DNA of 33,621 nucleotides from SZUA-430 sp034440175 (GTDB taxonomy: Bacteria > Pseudomonadota > Alphaproteobacteria > Micropepsales > Micropepsaceae). The translations under genes were made by a program, and so were the position numbers. The DNA lies in contig JAWXBO010000031.1 of NCBI GenBank assembly GCA_034440175.1, forward strand, positions 1 through 33,621. The letters run 5' to 3'. The notes under the pieces were generated by a model, which was not told the origin of the DNA, searched no databases, and worked only from the letters and a program-made list of their open reading frames with translations. Positions 23,283-30,667 of the stretch are shown here, one piece after another. Each line of letters begins with the position of its first letter. Within the stretch, counting starts at the first letter, position 1.

Positions 23283-24275
23283 TCAGCGGGTTACGTCCAC
23301 CACAACCCTGCCCCGGACCTGCCCCTTTAAAATTTCCGGCGCCAAAGCCACAACATCCGACAGCCCAGCCCGGCTGATCGTCGCCGTAAGTTTGCCAATT
23401 TCAAGGTCGCGGGCCAACCGCGACCAGGCCTCCAGGCGCCGTGGTCTTGGGCACGAAACCGAGTCAATTCCGGCCAGCGTCACGCCGCGCAAAATGAACG
23501 GCGCCACAAAACCCGGCAAATCCATACCTTGAGCCAAGCCACAAGCCGCCACCACGCCGCCGTAACTCGTTGATGACAGGACGTTGGCAAGCGTCTTGGA
23601 CCCAACCGCATCAACCGCGCCCGCCCAGCGCTCCTTCGCAAGTGCACGTGCGTCGCCATTGAGCTCGGCTCGATCAATAATCTCCGACGCGCCCAACTCC
23701 TTGAGATAGGCCTCCTCGCTTGCCCGGCCCGTAGACACGATCACGCGGTACCCAAGCTTCGAAAGCAAGGCGATCGCAACACTGCCCACCCCGCCAGCGG
23801 CTCCCGTCACAAGCACAGCGCCCTTGGCCGGCGTCAATCCGGCGCCCTCCAGTGCCATGACAGCGAGCATCGACGTATACCCGGCCGTGCCGATGGCCAT
23901 CGCTTCGGCAGCAGAAAACTTATCCGGCAGCGGTATCAGCCAGTCACCCTTTGCCCGCGCCAGCGTCGCATAACCACCATGGTGCGTCTCGCCCATGCCC
24001 CAACCATTGGCAAGGACGGCGTCTCCCGGTTTGAAACGGCTGTCAGTGGACGAACGAACACGTCCGGCAAAATCGATACCCGCTATCAGCGGAAACTTGC
24101 GAACCACAGGGGCGGCACCCGTAACCGCCAGACCATCCTTGTAGTTCAATGTTGAATGAGACACCTCGACCGTGACGTCGCCCTCCATCAACTCGGACTC
24201 TGCAAACTCACTGAGTGCGCCGCGCGCCCCAGCATCGGTCTTGGTTACCAGAATGCATCTGAACTTGTCTGACAT
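23283..24275 (-). CDS. acuI: Acrylyl-CoA reductase (NADPH), YhdH/AcuI-type MDR oxidoreductase
   Basis: The 330-residue protein matches AcuI throughout: STLNYKDGLAVTG, KFPLIAGIDFAG, NGWGMGETHHGGYATLAR, AMAIGTAGYTSMLAVMALE, the NADPH loop TGAAGGVGSVAIALL, TGRASEEAYLKELGAS, and PFILRGVTLAGIDSV. AcuI reduces acryloyl-CoA to propionyl-CoA, detoxifying acrylate from DMSP or 3-hydroxypropionate metabolism. The ATG at 24275 has GAGGT about 8 bases upstream. It has no zinc-binding cysteines, as expected for this subfamily. No DMSP lyase or other acrylate gene is nearby, so the detoxifying role is inferred from the family. Confidence 0.9.
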   Translation of the reverse strand: MSDKFRCILVTKTDAGARGALSEFAESELMEGDVTVEVSHSTLNYKDGLAVTGAAPVVRKFPLIAGIDFAGRVRSSTDSRFKPGDAVLANGWGMGETHHGGYATLARAKGDWLIPLPDKFSAAEAMAIGTAGYTSMLAVMALEGAGLTPAKGAVLVTGAAGGVGSVAIALLSKLGYRVIVSTGRASEEAYLKELGASEIIDRAELNGDARALAKERWAGAVDAVGSKTLANVLSSTSYGGVVAACGLAQGMDLPGFVAPFILRGVTLAGIDSVSCPRPRRLEAWSRLARDLEIGKLTATISRAGLSDVVALAPEILKGQVRGRVVVDVTR

Positions 24276-24524
24276 TGAACGACCTCGATTGGCACTCAAT
24301 TATGGTGAGCGCTAGTACAAAGAAACTGTTGCCGCCAGAACGCTGTCGCTCAAAAACAAACCTCGTTCATCATTTTTCCGAACTTGTTTGTCTCGACGAC
24401 GTCGCGAACTCGTGCCTACGATTGATTCACGGATCGGCGTTACACTAGGGACGGTGCCCCGCTCCGCACCGCGAACCCAGCGATGGGTTTCGTCAGTTTG
24501 GCGTTTGAAATGCGGGAGTAAAAC

Positions 24525-24788
24525 ATGAGCGAGTTCAACTTGATGCTCAAAGGCTACCGTCTGACCACGGCGGAGATCCTCTACCACATGCCCGACCACC
24601 CGGGCCTGCTTCAAACATTCGTTTGGCAGGAACTCGACATGGCACCCAAATTTCCGGTGCTGAACAAGTTCCTGAATTTTTGGCAAAGCAGGCTGGAGGG
24701 AAAACTTCATTCGGTGCGCGTGGCCAAGTGTGGAATCCTGTCGCCACTGGACATGCGCTACGTCGGAACTGAAGTCAGCCTCCACTAG
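24525..24788 (+). CDS. usg: Usg family protein
   Basis: The 87-residue protein matches the Usg-like family of Alphaproteobacteria: LKGYRLTTAEILYHMPDHP, LLQTFVWQELDMAPKFPVL, then FLNFWQSRLEGKLHSVRVA. The function is unknown; it is a small soluble protein of mixed helix and strand with many aromatic residues. GGGAG lies about 8 bases before the ATG. Its 3' end overlaps the convergent pyrC by four bases. The 225 bases before it hold no recognisable gene; I see no strong promoter there. Confidence 0.92.
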   Translation: MSEFNLMLKGYRLTTAEILYHMPDHPGLLQTFVWQELDMAPKFPVLNKFLNFWQSRLEGKLHSVRVAKCGILSPLDMRYVGTEVSLH

Positions 24789-26122
24789 CACGGTGACAGC
24801 GCTTCCAGAAACCGCAGGGGCTTGCCAAGCGGCGTGCCCGTAAGCTGGCCGTCCCACATGACAATGTGGCCACGAATAATCGTCGCCACCGGAAATCCTG
24901 TTACCGTCATGCCGTCAAACGGCGTCCACCCGCAGCGGCTGGCGATCCATTGGTTCTCAATCGTCCGGCGAGCCTTCAAGTCGACAATCGTAAAGTCCGC
25001 ATCGTAGCCAACGGCGATCCGCCCCTTGGTCTGCAACCCGAACAGCCGTTGCGGACCATGCGCTGTCAAATCCACAAACCGCTCCACAGATAGACGCCCC
25101 TCGCTCACATGATTGAGCATGACCGGCACCAGCGTTTGAACTCCTGTCATCCCCGAAGGAGTATCCGGATAGGTCTTGTCTTTCTCTTCACGTGTATGCG
25201 GCGCGTGATCGGAACCCAACACGTCAACAACGCCATCTCGCACCCCCGCCCAGATCGCATCCCAATGTGATTTGTCCCGCACCGGCGGATTCATCTGGGC
25301 ATAGGTCCCAAGCCGTTCGTAACACTCCGGCGCCACCAGCGTCAGGTGATTGGGTGTGACTTCAACGCTGGCAATGTCTTTGTGATCCGCCAAATAGGCG
25401 ATCTCACCTCCGGTCGAAACATGGAGAATGTGAACACGGCGGCTTGCACTTCGCGCCAGCCGGACCACCCGCCGCGTGGCGATCATAGCCGTCTCGGCAT
25501 CTCGCCATACCGGGTGCGTCGCGGGCTTTCCGTGCTCCGCCAGATGCCTGCGCGCCTTGAGGCGGTCTTCATCCTCGGAATGAACGGACACACGCCGCCG
25601 GCCACTCAGCAAAACCTGTTCAACGTCGCGGTCATCGGAAACCAGAAGTGTCCCGGTCGACGAACCCATGAACATTTTAACGCCGGCAACGCCCGGCAGA
25701 CACTCAAGCCCTGCAAGGGATCTGGCATTTTCAGGCGTGGCACCAACATAAAACGCGTGTTCGCACCACATGCGCCCCTGCGCCCGCTGAAATTTGTCGT
25801 TCAGCGCCTCGCGAGTCGTCGTAGGCGGCGCGGTGTTCGGCATTTCAAACACCGACGTCACCCCGCCCAGCACCGCCGCCCGGCTGCCGGTTTCCAGATC
25901 TTCTTTGTGTGTGGGGCCGGGCTCACGAAAATGCACCTGGCTATCAATGACACCGGGCAGCACATGCAGTCCGCGCACATCCCGCACACTGGTCGCTGTC
26001 GCTGAACCCAGCGCCCCAATGGCAGCAATACGCTCTGCGCGTACCGCGATATCACAAACCGCAGTGCCCCATGGGGTCACGACCGTTCCATTCTTCAGTA
26101 TCAAGTCAAAACTATCGCTCAT
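24785..26122 (-). CDS. pyrC: Dihydroorotase-like amidohydrolase
   Basis: The 445-residue protein belongs to the class I dihydroorotase group of the amidohydrolase superfamily, which closes carbamoyl aspartate to dihydroorotate in pyrimidine synthesis. Landmarks: PGVIDSQVHFREPG (about 56-69), the SVFEMPNTAPPTT loop, GVKMFMGSSTG with Lys149, HILHVSTGGE, VEVTPNHLTL, GSDHAPHTREEKD with the catalytic Asp and TAHGPQRLFGL. The usual HxH metal motif is Gln62-Val-His64, so the first zinc ligand is replaced. This variant occurs in related alphaproteobacterial sequences as far as I recall, and these are annotated as dihydroorotase. An allantoinase- or hydantoinase-like role is possible. No other pyr gene is adjacent. 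Confidence 0.82.
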   Translation of the reverse strand: MSDSFDLILKNGTVVTPWGTAVCDIAVRAERIAAIGALGSATATSVRDVRGLHVLPGVIDSQVHFREPGPTHKEDLETGSRAAVLGGVTSVFEMPNTAPPTTTREALNDKFQRAQGRMWCEHAFYVGATPENARSLAGLECLPGVAGVKMFMGSSTGTLLVSDDRDVEQVLLSGRRRVSVHSEDEDRLKARRHLAEHGKPATHPVWRDAETAMIATRRVVRLARSASRRVHILHVSTGGEIAYLADHKDIASVEVTPNHLTLVAPECYERLGTYAQMNPPVRDKSHWDAIWAGVRDGVVDVLGSDHAPHTREEKDKTYPDTPSGMTGVQTLVPVMLNHVSEGRLSVERFVDLTAHGPQRLFGLQTKGRIAVGYDADFTIVDLKARRTIENQWIASRCGWTPFDGMTVTGFPVATIIRGHIVMWDGQLTGTPLGKPLRFLEALSPC

Positions 26123-26222
26123 GTGAGAGTGCTACCCTTGGCGCTTCACGGGCGCAAGCCGCAGTCTGACTTTTTCACGAGACATCTTGCTAGAGGCCGC
26201 GCCCAGGCTCTACATCTCAGCC

Positions 26223-27068
26223 ATGTTCAATCCAGCCATCCTGCACGACCGCTCCATCATAGAAGTCTCAGGCCCCGAAGCCCGCCCGTTCCTGCAAGGC
26301 CTCGTGACCAACGATGTCATGCGCGTCAGCGCGCTCACCTCTGTCTACGCGGCACTCCTGACCCCGCAGGGAAAAATCATCTACGATTTTCTGCTAGCCG
26401 GCGCACCCGATGGGGTGAGGCTGGACTGCCACAAAGACCATGCCGCTGAACTCATCGCCCGGCTGAAGAAATACCGCCTCCGCGCCAAACTGGCGATCAC
26501 TGACACCTCGGCCGGACTAGCCGTCGTCGCACTGCCATCACCGGCGCCATCTGCAGTCGCCGACCCAAGGCTTGCAGCCCTCGGTTACCGGGCGATCATC
26601 CCAAACTCCGAACTCGAAACCTGGACCCAGTCTCTGGGAATAGTCCTTGGCAATGATACGGGTTATCACGAAGCGCGGATCAAACTTGGTGTGCCCGATT
26701 CCAGGTCCGACATTCCGCCCGAAACCTGTTTCCCGCTCGACTGCAATTTTGAAGAACTCAACGGTGTCGACTTCAACAAAGGCTGCTACGTCGGGCAGGA
26801 ACTGACATCGCGCATGAAGCATCGCGCAACGGCGCGGCGTCGAATGTTGCCGGTGTCTGCACTGACCCTTCTGCCCGCTGCTGGAACGCCCTTGAGAAAT
26901 GGCACAATCGAGATCGGAGAAATGCGTGGTTCAATCCACAACAACGGTCTCGCCCTCATCCGCCTTGATCGGCTGGGCTCGACAACCGAAGTGACCATCG
27001 ACGGCACCATCATCCACATTGGCCGCCCGGCCTATCCACTGATACTGACTGGAGCTGAACCAGAATGA
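26223..27068 (+). CDS. ygfZ: tRNA-modifying/folate-binding protein YgfZ
   Basis: The 281-residue GcvT-like protein carries the signature KGCYVGQELTSRMKHR (about 187-202) with its conserved Cys, and an N-terminal RPFLQGLVTNDV segment. YgfZ uses folate to help build or repair Fe-S clusters, for example those of MiaB. The ATG at 26223 is preferred over an in-frame TTG at 26187 because RSIIEVSGPEARPFLQG aligns with the family start; no strong ribosome binding site is seen. Its stop overlaps tag by four bases (ATGA). It is divergent from pyrC. Confidence 0.9.
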   Translation: MFNPAILHDRSIIEVSGPEARPFLQGLVTNDVMRVSALTSVYAALLTPQGKIIYDFLLAGAPDGVRLDCHKDHAAELIARLKKYRLRAKLAITDTSAGLAVVALPSPAPSAVADPRLAALGYRAIIPNSELETWTQSLGIVLGNDTGYHEARIKLGVPDSRSDIPPETCFPLDCNFEELNGVDFNKGCYVGQELTSRMKHRATARRRMLPVSALTLLPAAGTPLRNGTIEIGEMRGSIHNNGLALIRLDRLGSTTEVTIDGTIIHIGRPAYPLILTGAEPE

Positions 27069-27652
27069 CAACCAAACAACGCTGCACCTGGCCAGGCGTC
27101 GATCCATTCTACGTCGCCTACCACGACGATGAATGGGGTGTCCCCGAATACGACGACCGCGCACTCTACGAAAAGCTAATGCTCGATGGCTTTCAGGCAG
27201 GCCTCAGCTGGATCACCATCCTGCGCAAGCGCGAAAACTTCCGTGCCGCCTTCGACAACTTCGCACCCGAAAAAATCGCCCGCTACACCGAACCGAAAAT
27301 CGCCAAGCTCCTCCAGAACGAAGGCATCATCCGCCATCGCGGCAAGATTGAAGGCGCGATCAAAAGCGCTCGCGCTTTTCTTGAGATCATGGACAAAGAG
27401 CCAAATGGTTTCTCGGGCTTCCTGTGGAATTATGTGGAAGGCAAACCGCTGCAAAACAAATGGACCTCGATGAAAGACGTGCCCGCGCAAACCCCCATGA
27501 GCCTGGCACTCGCCAAAGAACTAAAGTCCCGCGGCTTCACGTTTTGTGGACCCACCATCGTCTACGCCTTCGCCCAGGCCGTAGGCATGGTCAACGACCA
27601 CATGACCACCTGCTTCCGCCACAAGCAATGCGCGAAACTGTCGAAACATTAG
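27065..27652 (+). CDS. tag: DNA-3-methyladenine glycosylase I
   Basis: Tag excises 3-methyladenine from alkylated DNA. The 195-residue protein shows the zinc residues Cys7 and His20 (RCTWPGVDPFYVAYHDDEWG) and the C-terminal pair His and Cys in NDHMTTCFRH, plus the helix LMLDGFQAGLSWITIL with the catalytic and base-recognition residues. It overlaps ygfZ by four bases and is probably co-transcribed. Its last four bases overlap the convergent toxin gene at 27649. Confidence 0.95.
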   Translation: MTTKQRCTWPGVDPFYVAYHDDEWGVPEYDDRALYEKLMLDGFQAGLSWITILRKRENFRAAFDNFAPEKIARYTEPKIAKLLQNEGIIRHRGKIEGAIKSARAFLEIMDKEPNGFSGFLWNYVEGKPLQNKWTSMKDVPAQTPMSLALAKELKSRGFTFCGPTIVYAFAQAVGMVNDHMTTCFRHKQCAKLSKH

Positions 27653-28041
27653 ATGAGTTCGAAACCGGGCAATCTCGAAGCGCCTTCATCGAACGTAACG
27701 ACCTTACTGCATCCGGCACGAAAGCAGAGGGCGCCAATCAACGCGTCTGCAAATGTCGCCTCCCCTTCGCTCGCAGCGCGGAGCGCATGAACCACATATG
27801 CCTCGTCGCTGACGACGATCGATCGCGAGCGCAGCAACTGGGCGAAGATGTTTGCGATCGACCTTTCTGGCTCCTTGTACGCCCGTGCCAGAACCCACGC
27901 GATTTCCGCAAGCGCGATGTGGGTTAAGTGACCCGGTTCATCCGCCGAAAGACCCTCAATGATCTTCGTTGCCTTAGGAGACTGCGTGGGATCGTCCTGC
28001 GCAAGGTACCGCAGCAACACATTGCTATCGAGGCCAATCAC
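27649..28041 (-). CDS. vapC: PIN-domain toxin (VapC type) of the second toxin-antitoxin pair
   Basis: The 130-residue protein starts at a GTG (28041) that overlaps the antitoxin stop by four bases (GTGA), with GGAGG upstream; an ATG at 28071 is in frame but would add a poorly conserved tail. PIN residues are Asp5 (MIGLDSNVLLRYL), Glu46 (IALAEIAWVL), Asp99 (FADALIGAL) and Asp118 (VVTFDEGA). This start places the first Asp at residue 5, as in other VapCs. It is intact and unlike the toxin at 10032 in sequence. It is convergent with tag. Confidence 0.88.
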   Translation of the reverse strand: MIGLDSNVLLRYLAQDDPTQSPKATKIIEGLSADEPGHLTHIALAEIAWVLARAYKEPERSIANIFAQLLRSRSIVVSDEAYVVHALRAASEGEATFADALIGALCFRAGCSKVVTFDEGASRLPGFELI

Positions 28042-28337
28042 TTCTGACGCTTCCTCCGTGACGGCTTCCACTTTGCCGCTTTCGGATGGGGTGTTATTCC
28101 AAGCGACGCGACCGCACCTTCCGCGATAGCGTCATTCATTTCCTCGATTGTCACTGGCCGCTTGTGCGGCGACTTCACGATCCCGCGCAAGACCGAGATC
28201 GGTCGAATCGGAAGCAACACGGTCGTGCCATCCGGCAGGTTGAAAATCTTGACGCGATCCCCGGCCTTCACGCGCAAATGTTCCCGCGCGGCCTTGGGCA
28301 GGGTCATTTGTCCTTTGGCGGTCAGGGTTGATTGCAT
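28038..28337 (-). CDS. AbrB/SpoVT-type antitoxin
   Basis: The 99-residue protein opens with a swapped-hairpin AbrB DNA-binding domain: STLTAKGQMTLPKAAREHL, then VKAGDRVKIFNLPDGTTVLLPI. The C-terminal half (VKSPHKRPVTIEEMNDAIAEG) should bind the toxin, and the basic tail (KWKPSRRKRQK) is unusual. The ATG at 28337 has AAGGA about 9 bases upstream. It is co-transcribed with the PIN toxin that follows and sits behind a promoter with an operator palindrome at 28349-28368. Together they form a VapBC-like pair with a different antitoxin fold from the first pair. Confidence 0.88.
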   Translation of the reverse strand: MQSTLTAKGQMTLPKAAREHLRVKAGDRVKIFNLPDGTTVLLPIRPISVLRGIVKSPHKRPVTIEEMNDAIAEGAVASLGITPHPKAAKWKPSRRKRQK

Positions 28338-28348
28338 CGACGTGTTCC

Positions 28349-28393
28349 TTACTTTGTCAGAAAAGTAATACCTCAAAACCGCTTGACATTCAA
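28349..28393 (-). promoter_or_regulatory. Promoter and operator of the second toxin-antitoxin pair
   Basis: On the minus strand TTGAAT (28393-28388), 17 bases, TATTAC (28370-28365). A perfect 7-bp inverted repeat (TTACTTT at 28349-28355, AAAGTAA at 28362-28368) overlaps the -10 box and covers the start site, fitting autorepression by the antitoxin. The -35 and spacing are the same as in the promoter at 9790. Confidence 0.65.
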
Positions 28394-28403
28394 TACCGAA
28401 TCC

Positions 28404-28862
28404 TCACCCTCTCCCGCGATAGGGTGCCACCCCTTGCTCCGGCACCCACAGACCACCCGGCAACTTCCCCGCCTGCCAGAACACGTCGATCGGCATACCT
28501 CCGCGCGGATACCAATAGCCGCCGATGCGCAACCACTTGGGAGCGATCACCTCGACCACGCGCTTGCCGATCGAAAGCGTGCAGTCCTCATGAAAGCCCG
28601 CATGATTTCGGAAGCTCCCCAGATACAACTTCAACGACTTCGACTCGACGATCCACTTTCCCGGCGCGTAATCGATGACAAGATGCGCGAAGTCGGGCTG
28701 CCCCGTCACCGGACACAACGTCGTAAACTCCGGCGCCGTGAAGCGCACCAGATAGTCGCTGTCCGCATGCGGATTGCCAACGCGCTCCAACCTCGCCTCA
28801 TCCGGCGACGCGGGCAGCTTCGCCACTTGACCCAACTGCGTGAGTTTGTCCTTTGCCATCAC
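28404..28862 (-). CDS. queF: NADPH-dependent 7-cyano-7-deazaguanine reductase
   Basis: QueF reduces preQ0 to preQ1, the last precursor step before insertion into tRNA. The 152-residue protein is the short (YkvM-type) form: TTLCPVTGQPDFAH holds the catalytic Cys and Asp, ESKSLKLYLGSFRNH the substrate-binding Glu and LIG-type contact, and IGGYWYPRGGMPIDVFWQ the C-terminus. Its ATG overlaps the queD stop (ATGA). It is the last gene of queC-queE-queD-queF. Confidence 0.95.
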   Translation of the reverse strand: MMAKDKLTQLGQVAKLPASPDEARLERVGNPHADSDYLVRFTAPEFTTLCPVTGQPDFAHLVIDYAPGKWIVESKSLKLYLGSFRNHAGFHEDCTLSIGKRVVEVIAPKWLRIGGYWYPRGGMPIDVFWQAGKLPGGLWVPEQGVAPYRGRG

Positions 28863-29224
28863 ACCCTTCGATAGGTTGCGGATTCGCCGAGCGAATGGCG
28901 GTTGACCGTGACCGACGCAATCTCCGGCAACGCGCCCTTGAGGTCGTCGAAAATGAACCGGGCCAGCCGCTCCAGGGTCGGCAGCTCAAGCCCCATGATC
29001 TCATTCAAGAGATGATGATCGAGCCGCGCGCGCAAATCGGCGACCGCGGCGTCCACATCGCCAAAATCGCGGATCCAACCCTTTGCCGGGTCGGGCGCGC
29101 CTTCCAGCGTCACCACTGCCGTGAACGAGTGCCCATGCATCCGCGCGTTCGGGTGCCCAGTGGGCGCCGTCGGTAGATAGTGCGCCGCATCGAAGCGAAA
29201 CTCTTTGGTGATTGAAAGCGTCAC
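28859..29224 (-). CDS. queD: 6-carboxytetrahydropterin synthase-like protein, catalytic Cys absent
   Basis: QueD turns dihydroneopterin triphosphate into 6-carboxytetrahydropterin. From the GTG at 29224, which overlaps the queE stop by four bases, the protein has 121 residues like E. coli QueD. The zinc ligands His15 (FDAAH), His30 and His32 (MHGHSF) are present, as are RLDHHLLNE (catalytic His) and LPTLERLARFI with Glu. The position of E. coli Cys27 is Asn26 (GHPNARMHGH), so the usual proton-donating Cys is missing. Operon context strongly supports a queuosine role, but either another residue substitutes or the chemistry differs. A GTG at 29239 is an unlikely alternative start. Confidence 0.9.
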   Translation of the reverse strand: MTLSITKEFRFDAAHYLPTAPTGHPNARMHGHSFTAVVTLEGAPDPAKGWIRDFGDVDAAVADLRARLDHHLLNEIMGLELPTLERLARFIFDDLKGALPEIASVTVNRHSLGESATYRRV

Positions 29225-29856
29225 GGTATCCCAATCCACTTATGTGTTTGCACGCTTAGTCTCCAGCGCGGATGCGCCATACAGTAACACGCTGCCTCTT
29301 GCATATTCTCCGCCGTTCGTTCGCCCCACATCGGTTGCAACAGGAAGTGGTCAAAGGCCAATTCCTGAAACCGCTCCGGGTCCGCACCTTCCTGCGGATA
29401 GACCAGCTTCAATTCGTTGCCGCGCCGCTGCACCAATGTGGAACCCGCCTTGGGGCTCACGCAAATCCAATCGATACCGCGAGGCGCCTCGATAGTGCCG
29501 TTCGTCTCGATCGCGATCTCGAAGTCCAGGCGATGCATCGCCTCAATCAACGCATCGTCAAGCTGCAACAACGGCTCGCCGCCTGTGAACACCACATAGC
29601 GGTTGCCGCCGCCGTTCTGAGGCCATTGCGCCGCCACCGCCCGGGCCAGCACATCGGCACCGTCAAACTTCCCGCCGCCAGCGCCATCGATGCCAACAAA
29701 CTGTGTGTCGCAAAATTTGCACACCGCCTCGGCGCGATCTTCTTCTCGCCCCGACCACAAATTGCAGCCGGCAAACCGGCAGAACACGGCCGCGCGTCCG
29801 GCCCGCATGCCTTCGCCTTGCAGCGTATAGAAAATCTCTTTGACGGCGTAAGTCAT
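29221..29856 (-). CDS. queE: 7-carboxy-7-deazaguanine synthase (radical SAM)
   Basis: QueE contracts the pterin ring to 7-carboxy-7-deazaguanine using S-adenosylmethionine and a 4Fe-4S cluster. The 211-residue protein has YTLQGEGMRAGRAAVFCRF, then cluster cysteines Cys31, Cys46 and Cys49 in the CX14CX2C arrangement described for some QueEs instead of the classic CX3CX2C. VVFTGGEPLLQLD is the SAM-binding GGEP motif, and AIETNGT and CVSPKAGSTL follow. Its ATG overlaps the queC stop (ATGA). Confidence 0.95.
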   Translation of the reverse strand: MTYAVKEIFYTLQGEGMRAGRAAVFCRFAGCNLWSGREEDRAEAVCKFCDTQFVGIDGAGGGKFDGADVLARAVAAQWPQNGGGNRYVVFTGGEPLLQLDDALIEAMHRLDFEIAIETNGTIEAPRGIDWICVSPKAGSTLVQRRGNELKLVYPQEGADPERFQELAFDHFLLQPMWGERTAENMQEAACYCMAHPRWRLSVQTHKWIGIP

Positions 29857-30560
29857 CGCGGGCCCGCTTTGTAGCGCGCCCAGCCGTTGGCGCGCAAATC
29901 ACAGGCCGGACAATCGCCACAACCATAACCCCAGTCATGCCGCTTTGACCTGTCCCCGCGATAGCAGGAGTGCGTCTCCTCAACCATCAGGTCAACCAAC
30001 GCCGTCCCGCCCAACGCCTCCGCCATCGCCCAAGTCTGAGCTTTGTCGAGCCACATCAGCGGTGTCTCCACCACGAGCCGCGTGTCGAGCCCCAAATTGA
30101 GCGCCACCTGCACCGCCTTCAACGTGTCGTCGCGGCAGTCAGGATAGCCCGAGTAATCCGTCTCGCACATGCCGCCCACCAGATGCTTGATGCCCCGCCT
30201 ATAGGCCACCGCCGCCGCCGCCGTGAAGAACAGAATATTGCGTCCCGGCACAAATGTTGTCGGCAAGCCATTCCGGCCCATGGCTATTTCAACATCACCG
30301 GTCAAAGCCGTTTCGCCCAGCGCTTTGATCACCGATAGATCGACCACATGATCATCTTTCAGTCTCGCACCCCATTCGGCAAAGCCGGACCTGAGTCCGG
30401 CGGCAAATCGTCCGCGAAACTCGAGCTCCACCGCATGGCGCTGCCCGTACGAAAACCCGATAGTCTCCACCCACGCAAATCGCTCCAGCGCCCAGGCCAG
30501 ACACGTCGCCGAATCTTGCCCCCCTGAAAACAGCACCAGTGCTTTGCTTTGTTCCGTCAC
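29853..30560 (-). CDS. queC: 7-cyano-7-deazaguanine synthase
   Basis: QueC uses ATP and ammonia to make preQ0 from the carboxylate made by QueE. From the GTG at 30560 the protein has 235 residues, the usual size; a TTG at 30620 would add 20 residues with no support. LVLFSGGQDSATCLAWAL is the PP-loop, followed by GFSYGQRHAVEL, FVPGRN and the zinc-binding cluster in SCYRGD and YGCGDCPACDLRANGW with four Cys. It is the first gene of the que operon and is divergent from the KAS III-like gene, 107 bases away. Confidence 0.95.
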   Translation of the reverse strand: MTEQSKALVLFSGGQDSATCLAWALERFAWVETIGFSYGQRHAVELEFRGRFAAGLRSGFAEWGARLKDDHVVDLSVIKALGETALTGDVEIAMGRNGLPTTFVPGRNILFFTAAAAVAYRRGIKHLVGGMCETDYSGYPDCRDDTLKAVQVALNLGLDTRLVVETPLMWLDKAQTWAMAEALGGTALVDLMVEETHSCYRGDRSKRHDWGYGCGDCPACDLRANGWARYKAGPR

Positions 30561-30667
30561 GTCAAACCTGTGGCTACCTGAAACGGGCGGCAGATTGGGG
30601 GGATGCGCTGCCTCACGCAATGCGCTAAACCACGCACCAGAGATAATCGATTTGAGCGAGGGTTAAC

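Noticed and set aside
24312..24857. Minus-strand frame overlapping usg
   Set aside because: Usg on the plus strand matches its family along its full length with a good ribosome binding site; the antisense frame has no family features.
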